Below are positions 47,651 through 56,189 of a DNA stretch of 64,000 nucleotides, one piece after another (within the stretch, counting starts at the first letter, position 1; each line of letters starts with the position of its first letter). Under the pieces are notes generated by a model. It searched no databases. It had not been told where the DNA came from and saw nothing but the letters and a program-made list of their open reading frames with translations. The translations under genes and the position numbers were made by a program. Source of the stretch: Pholiota molesta (lineage: Eukaryota > Basidiomycota > Agaricomycetes > Agaricales > Strophariaceae); contig JACGCK010000095.1 in NCBI GenBank assembly GCA_014925825.1, positions 113,593 to 177,592 of the forward strand, in the 5' to 3' direction.

Positions 47651-48642
47651 TCAGAATTGGTAGGCTGGTAATTCATCGTCGTCCCCAAGCCCTCTTGAGC
47701 TACCAGAGAGACGTCCTACGTGACCCTCCACTCTCCATGCCCACTCGTTCCCTTCTGTCCATCTAAACGTCTCTCCACCAAAGTTGACTTGAAATTCACA
47801 ACGTCCCTCGACCCCGATAGCAGCGAAGACATCTTGATTCTGACGAGGCATGTAGACTCCACTAAACGCGGGTGGTAGTCGAAGGCCGTTGTAGGTGTAG
47901 AAGATCGTGCCCGTTCGAAATTCGTATCCGCAACCTATCGTGTCCCCTGCGTTGATGCGGTTTATAGCATCGGTGTAGTCTCGTCCGCCGTCAGAATCTT
48001 CGAAGAACTTGCGGAAGTCGTCTAGATGAAAGCCTGCGCTCATCCTGTTCCAGCCCGGAAGGCGCCAAGAAGGGTACGGTCTGCACGCGGTGCCGACGGC
48101 TATAATTCCGTCCATTCTCGAGATGTAGATTTCATAGTATATCCCATATTTGCCTTGGATGTCGTATAGACCTGCGATTATGGGGAGGTCGCTGAGGAGG
48201 CAGACGTCCTTGCAGGAGGAGCGTGTGTTCACTGTAACTACTCCGGGCCCGCCTTTCGAGTCGTTCTGGATGTGGCCTACAAAGCGGGGGTTGATGGGCG
48301 CTTCGATACCCCAGGCCTTGCAGCCTACGGCGTTGATCCTGTCGATAGCATCTGAGGGTAGGAGCCTGGGAGCGTTCAAGGGATAGGTGTCGCAGAAGTC
48401 TATGGCTGCGGCGAGCTCTTCCTCTGGTGCTTCGTTCCATTTACCATATTTATGCTTGAATTTTTGGTCAGTCGTTGACATATGGGCGGTACAGAGGTCA
48501 ATCTTACAGATATTTCTGGCGCCGGAGCCCATTGAGGGGGTGTCTCCTGGAAAAGAGTGCTAGAACTTGTTGCTGTCGATTCGGAACTTGAATGTAGGAC
48601 TGAGAATTTGCCCTTCAACGACTTGAAGAAATGCATCGGCAT
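47651..48642 (-). CDS. SPRY-domain protein with C-terminal LPxY
   Basis: Exon 1 (from ATG 48642, MPMHFFKSLKGKFSV) joins by a GTAAGA-AAG intron to HKYGKWNEAPEEELAAAIDF. The B30.2/SPRY core runs from about residue 105: VVTVNTRSS, LPIIAGLYDIQGKYGIYYEI, IAVGTACRPYPSWRLPGWNR, SAGFHLDDFRKFF, GDTIGCGYEFRTGTIFYTYN and QVNFGGETFRW. This order resembles the SPRY domains of Ssh4/Ear1-type ubiquitin-ligase adaptors, but no transmembrane segment is present. The end DDDELPAYQF contains LPxY, a variant WW-binding motif recognised by Rsp5-type ligases; the adaptor role is an inference. It starts 207 bp from the Pol III subunit gene in divergent orientation. Confidence 0.82.
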
Positions 48643-48849
48643 CGACTACACAGTGGACGACGTGGACGGTGATAGAGATAAAGGATTGGCAACTGGGAGC
48701 GCCATTATAATAGGTGGTGGGCCAAGTCCAAGGTGGCTGCATTGGCCCTTGGTAAATCCGAGATCACAGAATGTAGAGATTAGATTAGATCCTAATCACA
48801 GGGCACGAACGAATATTTGTGTTTCTGACATTGACCACCACCATCCCCG
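48643..48849. promoter_or_regulatory. Compact divergent promoter, SPRY gene / RPC11
   Basis: Only 207 bp separate the start codons of the two divergent genes, so they almost certainly share regulatory sequence. A CCAAG-TGG-type block at about 48721 is the only notable motif; no TATA box is seen. Confidence 0.5.
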
Positions 48850-49420
48850 ATGCTCTTCTGCCCCACTTGTGCCAACCTCCTTGTCATATCTGCAGAAACT
48901 GGACTCAATAAATGGGCATGTAACAGCTGTCCATACGAGTTTCCTATAACTAAACAGGTGCTTAGACGAAAGGCTCCTCCAATGTGACGGACATGTGTTT
49001 GATTTCTGACAACTTGATTTTTCGTGACAGATGACCTCGAGGACGAAGCTCAAGCGCAAACAAATTGACGACGTTCTTGGAGGAGATGAGATGTGGGCTC
49101 ACGCAGATCAGACACAAGGTGAGTGCTTCCGACGATTTTCTGAGAGAACGGCCTTTTGATGCATTGTCCTCCCTCAGCTTCTTGCGACAAATGCAATTTC
49201 AACAGCGCCTATTTCTACCAACTACAGATTAGATCTGCTGACGAACCTATGACCACATGTGCGTATTTCCTGGCTATATCCAAGAAGTTTATCATTGATG
49301 CGTACTCCATTGCCTATCCTCAAAGTCTATCGGTAAGCAACTCCCCTTCTTACTCTTGAGTCCCACTGAAACACAATATACAGATGTGTGAGTTGCGCTC
49401 ACCAATGGCGTGAAAACTAA
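48850..49420 (+). CDS. RPC11: RNA polymerase III subunit C11 (RPC10/Rpc11)
   Basis: The TFIIS-like RNA-cleavage subunit of RNA polymerase III, acting in termination and reinitiation in the nucleus. Five exons (48850-48957, 49031-49118, 49178-49258, 49326-49332, 49384-49420) give 106 residues, close to the 108-110 of yeast and human. The N-terminal zinc ribbon is MLFCPTCANLL...ACNSCPYEFP, the linker IDDVLGGDEMW, and the C-terminal ribbon CDKCNFNSAYFYQLQIRSAD through EPMTT. The next residues FYR come from a 7-nt exon (TCTATCG, between AAAG and GTAAGC), followed by CVSCAHQWREN. The acidic DE of the cleavage hairpin is intact. Introns are 73, 59, 67 and 51 bp. Skipping the microexon breaks the frame (stop soon after MTT). 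Confidence 0.92.
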
Positions 49421-49951
49421 GATGGGCGCGGTCACTTGCACTCTCTACATATGCCATTTCAAGATTGGTCGTTCATTCGGATCCTGCGCTAGCGGTCCAC
49501 AGCGTTTTCTCCGTCGAAGGATGAAAGTCGTTCGGCTGCTACCTATGTGGTCAACTTTTCGCCACTGCCTGCGCTATCTTAGGTCGCTCCGCTCCCTTAC
49601 GCCATGGTTCTGGTAGGAAGGGTCTGAATGACGCGGCCCTGGGTCACTGTACGTCGTTGTACCCTTGCTTTTGAAATACAACTGTCCAAATGCTTAACCC
49701 GGGTGAACTTGTATCGTATCCCCTCTACACTTTTGAAAGAAGGGCCATCAAGCACGAAATGGGATTCGTGTTTCGCGGCATGCGCGTATTTCACACTTTC
49801 GTGATCTTCAAGATTGATGACTATTATTGATTTGAAATGGACATGGGCGCTTATTCAATCAATTTAATTTTGACCAATCGTTAAAGTCGACCATTCATAG
49901 ATTCCTACGAATGCTTGTCCATGGCTTGGGAACTGATCATTCTCCGGCCGT
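49421..49951. other. Tail-to-tail spacer
   Basis: No gene is recognised; frames on both strands lack features. 3' flanks of RPC11 and ICMT-like copy 1. Confidence 0.5.
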
Positions 49952-50761
49952 CTAGTAAATGCCAGGAACAAGTCGATATGGAACCTTCTTCGCCCATTCG
50001 TCCCACTTCTTCCCGAATTCTTTCTTCAGCATTTCATCCTCCACTATAAGTCTACGGTAATACATGACCAATATTGAACCCACTGCGTAGAGGGCGGGAA
50101 AAATAACAAGCCATGTTGCCGTCTTCGTATAAACCTTGCTTTCTCTTAGCCATGCTCCCGATGATGCATGCCATACGACGAGCCCGACCTGCACTAAGTC
50201 ACCCCCGATGTAGGCTGGATGGCGAACGATGCTGTACGGGCCTGTCGTGACGAGATGGTGGTTCTGAAGGAGGGATACGTGATAGGTGAAGTGTCGTCCT
50301 AGTTCTCGGTAGCACGCATAACGGATCAGACTTCCCAGCATGACTGAAATTCCTCCAATAGTTCTCGAAGGTGACAAAAAGACGGACATCCCTTCTTTGT
50401 TGTTAGGAAGGAAAAGGTGCGGAATGTTATTGTTCAGCCACTGTGTGAAGTCTGTCGAGGGGGACTTCAAAACCAATTCGGACACTAAAATAATGAAGAG
50501 TTCGATCGTTGCATGGGCCCAACAGGAGTACTAGAACAAGGGCAAAAGCGAAAGTTGTCTTATCTCTGTAAGTAGTTCTCTGGAAATATGTAAGTGGCTC
50601 ACTTTTAGTATAAGGAGTGCAATATAGAGAATCCCGGGATAATCTCCCATGACACGGCGGTTCTTAGGCGCCGTTGGAGTAGGAGACGTCAAGGAAACAT
50701 GGATGCCTACTGCCACGGAAATGATTAGGCTGAGATACAATGCTTGGGACATGTAAAGCAT
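49952..50761 (-). CDS. Isoprenylcysteine methyltransferase-like, copy 1
   Basis: Ste14/ICMT-family membrane methyltransferase, expected in the ER, where the family carboxyl-methylates prenylated C-terminal cysteines. Two exons (50761-50603, 50530-49952) give 245 residues, close to yeast Ste14 (239). Exon 1 carries a hydrophobic segment and TSPTPTAPKNRR. Exon 2 carries YSCWAHATIELFIILV, the RYACYRELGRHFTYHV helix, LVTTGPYSIVRHPAYIGG (the family's AdoMet/substrate motif), and a C-terminal block EDEMLKKEFGKKWDEWAKKV then PYRLVPGIY. First of four tandem copies; the most divergent of them, with exon 2 one codon shorter. Confidence 0.85.
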
Positions 50762-51032
50762 TTGGGGTGAGCAGTTAATCTACTAAACCTCTTTATAGTA
50801 TTCTCTTTCCCAAGCGTCATGGCTGAGAATCTATCACTGATTCATAAGGTTTATGCAGTACCATTCTGACTGGGAATACTGTTCCAAGGGAGGCAGTTGT
50901 TTTTTTGAACCCTCAAGCTGACTGCGTATGTCTGAAATTCACTATCAAATGTACAAGATGTCACAGCAAAGGGGAGCTTCTTCTATATTATATATGGTGA
51001 CCATCTGAGCATGCAATCATGTGTTCTACCTA

Positions 51033-51833
51033 TCAGTAAATCCCAGGAATGAGTCGGTATGGAACCCTTCTTGCCCATACATCCCATTGCTTTCCAAACT
51101 CTTTCTTTAACATTTTGTCCTCCTCTTTAGGCCTTCTAACTACTATAGTAGCGAATATACCCATAGTTATAAACATTGGGACGATTCCGATCCATGTGAT
51201 TGGCTTGGTATAAAACCTGCTTTGCCGGATCCACGCCCCTAACGTTGAGTGCCAAAGAACAACGCCGATGTGTTGGATAACTCCACCGGAATAAGATGGG
51301 TGCCGAACGATGCTATAGGGGCCTGTCGTAACGAGACTGTGGCCGTCGAGAATAGCGACATGGAATGTGAAGTGCCGTCCCAATTCACGATAGCATAAAT
51401 AGCGAATGGTGCTCCCGAAGATTATCAGAAATGCGCCTAGCATCCTTAATGGTGGGAAAGATATGGTTGTATCGTTCCCTACGGAAGTGGGCAGAAAGTA
51501 ATGGAAGACAGCGTTGTTCGCCCATTGCACCGCAGTAGATTGTGGAAATTGTTGAGCGATGGTAGGTAGGACAAGGATGAGGATTTCAATTATACCATGA
51601 ATCCAGCAGGAACACTTCGTCGTTAAGTTGACGCTATCAGTATGCGCTGAGTTGTAGCAGAAGCGAGGATAATTGACTCACTTTGTAAAAAGGAAATGCA
51701 AGGTTGATTATTGACATGTCGTTTAACCTCCGCCTTTCCTTGGATGGTGGGGTGTTGGGGATGTAAGCGAGACATGAACGCTAATTGGCACAGACAGGAT
51801 CAGCAATAACGCTGAAAACATCATACGTAGCAT
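51033..51833 (-). pseudogene. ICMT-like copy 2, frameshift in exon 1
   Basis: Exon 2 (51614-51033) is intact, 582 bp, with RYLCYRELGRHFTFHV, LVTTGPYSIVRHPSYSGG and KMLKKEFGKQWDVWARRVPY. Exon 1 starts MLRMMFSALLLILSVPIS as in copy 3. A one-base deletion near 51750 (relative to copy 3) puts TSPTP and PSKERRRLND in different frames and creates an early stop. An internal ATG (MSIINLAFPFYK) could still yield a protein lacking the first hydrophobic segment. The intron donor (GTGAGT) and acceptor (CGAAG) are the same as in copy 3. It is a recent break, or a single-base sequence error. Confidence 0.75.
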
Positions 51834-52192
51834 GAGAGTAGGTACTACGCGTAGCCTGAGAGCAGTTACTTTTCAGAACCGCGCTATTCGCTTCCTTCTC
51901 AGAGAAAATTAAAGAAAATTAAAGCTCGCAGGCTTTCAATTATCTGTTTCGATTCTCCTTCATATTACTGCATGACAGCATCAGCAATATTTCTGGAAAC
52001 ATGAGAGTAGTTGATCTGTTTCTGTATGATACTTTCTCAAGCGGCTGAGAGTACTATTTATATGCAAGTCGTTTTCTTAATTCTCAAGCTCAATGCATAT
52101 TTATGTAAAGAATTCGCCAACCAAGGGGATGTTTCTCTGGAAAATATTCGGTGACTATCTCATGAGCACAGTGCAATCATGTGTTCTACCTA
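51834..52192. other. Intergenic with ICMT-like relic and duplicated flank
   Basis: A stretch at about 51875-51960 (GCTATTCGCTTCCTT, then GTTTCGATTCTCCTT) is repeated at about 53105-53160 upstream of copy 3, showing that the duplicated unit includes 5' flank. An exon-1 relic lies at 51976-52002. Confidence 0.6.
51976..52002 (-). pseudogene. Relic of ICMT-like exon 1
   Basis: Reading the minus strand from ATG 52002 gives MFPEILLML, nearly identical to the start of copy 3 (MFPAILLIL), then similarity ends. The flanking GAAACATGAGAGTAG is also shared with copy 3. This is the stump of another tandem unit. Confidence 0.65.
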
Positions 52193-52982
52193 TTAGTAAA
52201 TGCCAGGAACGAGTCGGTATGGAACCCTTCTCGCCCATTCATTCCACTTCTTCCCAAACTCTTTCTTCAACATTTTGTCCTCCTCCATAGGCCTCCTAAC
52301 GAGCATACCGGCGAATGAGCACATACCAATAAGCGTTGGGACGATTGCAATCCATGCAACTGGCTTAGTATAAAACCCGCTTTGCCGGAGCCATGCTCCT
52401 GACGTGGAGTGCCAAAGAAGAGAGCCGATGCTTAGGAGAATCCCACCGGTATAAGAAGGGTGTCGGACAATGTTATAGGGGCCCGTCGTAACGAGGCTAT
52501 GGTTATCGAGAAGAGCGACGTGGTAGGTGAAATGTCGTCCCAATTCGCGATAGCATAAATACCGAATGGTGCTCCCGGAGAACATCAGAAAGGCACCCAG
52601 CATTCTTAGTGGAGGGAAAAATATGGTTTTATCTTTTCCGAGGGAAGACGGCAGAAAGTAATCGAAGAAACAGTCGTTGGCCCATTGAGCTGCGGTGGAT
52701 TGTGGAAATTGTCGAGCGACAGTAGGGAGCACAAGGACGAGGATTTCAATTACGCCATGAATCCAGCAGAAACACTTCGTCGTCAAATCGATCCTATGAG
52801 TACGCGCTTTGTAGCAGAGGCTAGAATGATTGACTCACTTTGCAGATGTAGACTGAAATTCTGGTAGCTATTGCAAAGTCATTTAACCTTCGCTGCTCCT
52901 TGGGTGCTGGAGGTGTTGGGGGTGTAAGCGCGACATAAGCACTAATTGGCACAGACAGGATCAGCAATATTGCTGGAAACAT
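52193..52982 (-). CDS. Isoprenylcysteine methyltransferase-like, copy 3
   Basis: Two exons (52982-52839, 52774-52193) give 241 residues with no frame break. Exon 1 is MFPAILLILSVPISAYVALT then PPTPPAPKEQRR. Exon 2 starts CFCWIHGVIEILVLVLPTVA and holds RYLCYRELGRHFTYHV, LVTTGPYNIVRHPSYTGG and EDKMLKKEFGKKWNEWARRV, ending PYRLVPGIY. It is the closest relative of copy 2, including introns and flanks, so these two are the youngest duplication of the array. Confidence 0.86.
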
Positions 52983-53261
52983 GAGAGTAGGGAATCAGAG
53001 GGAATCAGGCGTAGAGCTAGTCTCTTAAAACAGACCTTATAAATCAAATGATAGTCGATTTGATATAATGCGTAGAGCAGCTGATAAAGTTCCTTTTCAG
53101 AACCACGCTATTCGCTTCCTTTTCAGAAACTTTTTTCGTCACTTGTTTCGATTCTCCTTTATTTTAAGTACTGCATTGCTAGTACGGAGTATGTCAGCTG
53201 AACGGGCACTTAGTGGAGTGATCAACATATGCATGCTCTTGATCACTGTGACTAGTAAGTA

Positions 53262-54048
53262 CTAGTAAACGCCAGGGATGATTCGATAAGGAACTCTCTT
53301 TGCCCATTCATCCCACTTCTTCCCAAATTCTTTCTTCAGCAGTTCATCCTCTATCTGAGGTCTCACCATTATACCCAAAATGATTGATCCGCCTATAACC
53401 ATGATTGCTGGAAGGAATGCTGCGACCCACACAATTGTGTTCATATACAGCCCGCTCTGCCGGAGCCACGATCCAGGAGTGGTATGCCATAGAATAATCC
53501 CTATATTCACGATCACTGCGGCGGTATAGGAGGGATGTCGAACGATACTATAGGGACCCGTCGTGATAAGGGCATGCTTTTCGAGAAGAGCGAGATGGAA
53601 TGTGAACTGTCGGCCCAATTCACGAAAACACATGTATCTAATGGTGCTGCCAGATATAATGAAAAATGCCCCTACTATCCGCAGCGGAGGAAAGAAGATA
53701 GCATTGTCGTTTCTAATGGATGAGGGTAGAAAGAGTTCGGAAGAGGTATTGTTGATCCAATGAATGATGAAATAGGATGGCAGTTGTCGAGCGACATCAG
53801 GTAGGACCAGCATTTCGATTAGGCAATGAATCCAACAGGAATACTTCGAGATGTAAGTACTAGACGACAAGCGAATTTGAATACTTTGATTGACATACTT
53901 TGTAAACGTCCGCTGCCAACATTATAACCATAGTAAAAAACACATGCGCTACCCGTCGTTCCTTGGGTGCCGCGGGTGTAGGAGATGTAAATGCAACATG
54001 GGTCCCAAAGGCTACGGAGAAGATCATAAGTAGTGCTGCAAACATCAT
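53262..54048 (-). CDS. Isoprenylcysteine methyltransferase-like, copy 4
   Basis: Two exons (54048-53899, 53843-53262) give 243 residues. Exon 1 is MMFAALLMIFSVAFGTHVAF then TSPTPAAPKERR. Exon 2 starts YSCWIHCLIEMLVLPDVARQ and holds RYMCFRELGRQFTFHL, LITTGPYSIVRHPSYTAA and EDELLKKEFGKKWDEWAKRV, ending PYRIIPGVY. The frame is open throughout. Hydrophobic segments in both exons suggest five or six membrane passes, as in Ste14. Substrates of these extra copies are unknown; the fungus presumably also has a canonical STE14. Confidence 0.86.
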
Positions 54049-54812
54049 GTTAGTGAGGCAGTAGGTGAAAAAGGAACGATGCGCATGCAATCACGCCACA
54101 GGCACTCGTTTATGTATAAGAGAACAGGATTTCGGAATGGTCCGTTTCGATTGACCACCTTCTTAATGGAAAAGTGGCCGTAGGGTGATCCGGCTTGTAT
54201 ATAGTGCCACCAGAAAGTATTCGCTATTCTATGTAAGCCATAGATTATCACAAGATTTATCAGGATATATTTTCGCATCCTCCGTCAATGGAGGAATCTA
54301 GTTTTATCTGGTACGAAACCCACTTGGTATCATGCTATCCCGAACCTGGGCAGATATTCGAGAACTATCATCTGGTCCATCTGTTCCTGCGTTTTGCATA
54401 AGTATTCGCAATTTTCAATCGATTAAAGCTCACTGACGCCCAGAAAGTAACCTTTGGACCAGCCATAAGGGACTGGGCGCTTAAATGCAAAGTTCAGCGT
54501 CTGCTGAGTGCTCATCCAAAAAGTTCTCATCCAATTCAATCAACTAAAATCTCTGAATTCAAATACTGGAAGCCAGAGAAATCGTATTGTTTGTATTCAT
54601 TGTTCTAGAATTGTGAGATAGCCAGGCTCAAGGCTTTCCGCGCTCCAACATCACCCAGTGCCACTACACGTTGATGGAAGTGAGGCTTCGAAAAGGAAAG
54701 TGACCTTGACTTATGTTGTGACCAACTGCATTGACAGATTTAAGTCTACGGTCAGTTAAAGTACATCGTGCGTATTCGAAAGGACCAACTTGAGGAGCCT
54801 TCCACCGGCATT
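54049..54812. other. Intergenic, nothing recognised
   Basis: Promoter side of ICMT-like copy 4 and 3' flank of the pseudokinase gene; no coding features. Confidence 0.5.
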
Positions 54813-55577
54813 CTAATAGGCTTGTATAGGCTTGTATCCGAAAGCAAATTCTTCTTCTATCGCGACGAGCTCCCGACATGCGGGTTCACCTTTTATATTC
54901 TGACTCCTAATCTTAGCTGGCATCGAATTAAGGGCAGGGAGTGCGCCAGGGCAAACGTGCGTTGTAGCCTGAGCGAAGTCGATGATCCTTGGCTCACGGT
55001 TTTGACGAAGGACTTGATGTTTGCCTTTGTGGTTCAAAAATACGCCCAATTTATGGATCTTGCATATGCCTGAGATAAATCTGCGACTACGAGAATAATT
55101 AGGTAAAACATTAGTAAACATTAGCTGGGAGAGGGCTTACATGTATTCGTCTTCATCATCTTCGAAGTCGGTCAGAACTTTTATGCGCAACTGGGTTTCT
55201 TGGCAATGCTCCAAGACGAGACACCCAAGCGTCAGGTTACAGGATGTGCCTTTGAACAGACCGAAGCACTTTGGGATCACGCTCCCTTGCAAGGAAGCCA
55301 GCTGCTGTGCGTAGAAGCTGTACTCGCGCTCCAGTGACGCGAGTGCCTGAAGGTTCCTTGAATACTTGAGTACCACCCACTTATACGCCGAGGGCTCGTC
55401 AGCGGTTTCAAATCTCCCTAGGACAACGGTCGGGTGTGTAGCGTCTTTGTGACACCGAAGGACATTGACATAGCGAATTATTTGCCGTACTGGATGATCG
55501 TATGCGTTGCTTTTGGAGTACAGAGTTACATCGTTCTTGTTCTCGAAGCCGAGCAGCTGGATCGATGCAAGGGTCAT
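54813..55577 (-). CDS. Pseudokinase-like protein
   Basis: Two exons (55577-55141, 55080-54813) give 234 residues. The N-lobe has a VAIK-like lysine (KWVVLKYSRN) and an alpha-C-like helix (LASLEREYSFYAQQLASLQG), then the hinge GCLVLEHCQE. The C-lobe reads ICKIHKLGVFLNHKGKHQVL, where the usual H-N/R-D catalytic aspartate is replaced (N-H-K), followed by EPRIIDFAQATTH in place of DFG. The activation segment and the rest of the C-lobe are missing or very short. It is therefore probably catalytically dead. It belongs to a small-kinase-like group common in mushroom genomes. The donor GTAAGC overlaps a stop codon in the unspliced frame. Confidence 0.65.
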
Positions 55578-56189
55578 GGCAATGCTCGTAAATCGGAATG
55601 CGTGATGTCAGGAAGAGAGGTACGCTGGAGCTAGGCGTGAGCAGGAGAAACTGAGCAAGATGGCCATGTCTGCGTCCGAGTCTCCTCAATTTATAGATGT
55701 ATAGATGAGTGCCACTTGTGGCCCAGGAGACCTATAAGCAAGACCAAGCGGTGGCAGTGACAGTGGAGCCCAATGTGCTTGCCAATGTGTTGAACGAGAT
55801 AACTGTTTCGGAGAGAGTTACGCTTCTCGAGACAATGAAAAGATCTAGAGCTGGATGCAGAAGTTCAACCCCAGTGGCAATGGAGGACAGCTGATGTTTG
55901 AATTCAACAAAATGCTAGTCGCAGTCACTGGTCGGGTTGGGATGGCAAAAATTGGGTACACACTTGGACCGGAGAAAGAATGCGGGCCGAAATGCAAAAG
56001 AGCTAATCATAACATAAACTGTAGAGGTGTTGAACTGTCGTTCAACTTCAAGTTGAGGTCAAGTGGCAGGAGCAGAAGCAGAAGCGCTGAAGACTAAGAA
56101 GTAAATTTGGCGAAGGGTAACAGAACGGCACTGCCACCCACCTATACATGGAACACGTGATGTAGGCAGCTGGAAGAAATTGGAAAAAG
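55578..56189. other. Intergenic with possible small gene fragment
   Basis: Two short plus-strand frames (55709-55894 and 55855-56097) include NPSGNGGQLMFEFNKMLVAV and a Ser/Arg end, and could be part of a decayed gene. I do not recognise a family and do not call it. Confidence 0.35.

Noticed and set aside
49952..54048. Mating-type (pheromone) locus suggested by Ste14-like genes
   Set aside because: No STE3-like receptor, homeodomain gene or short CaaX-ending pheromone frame was seen in the window.
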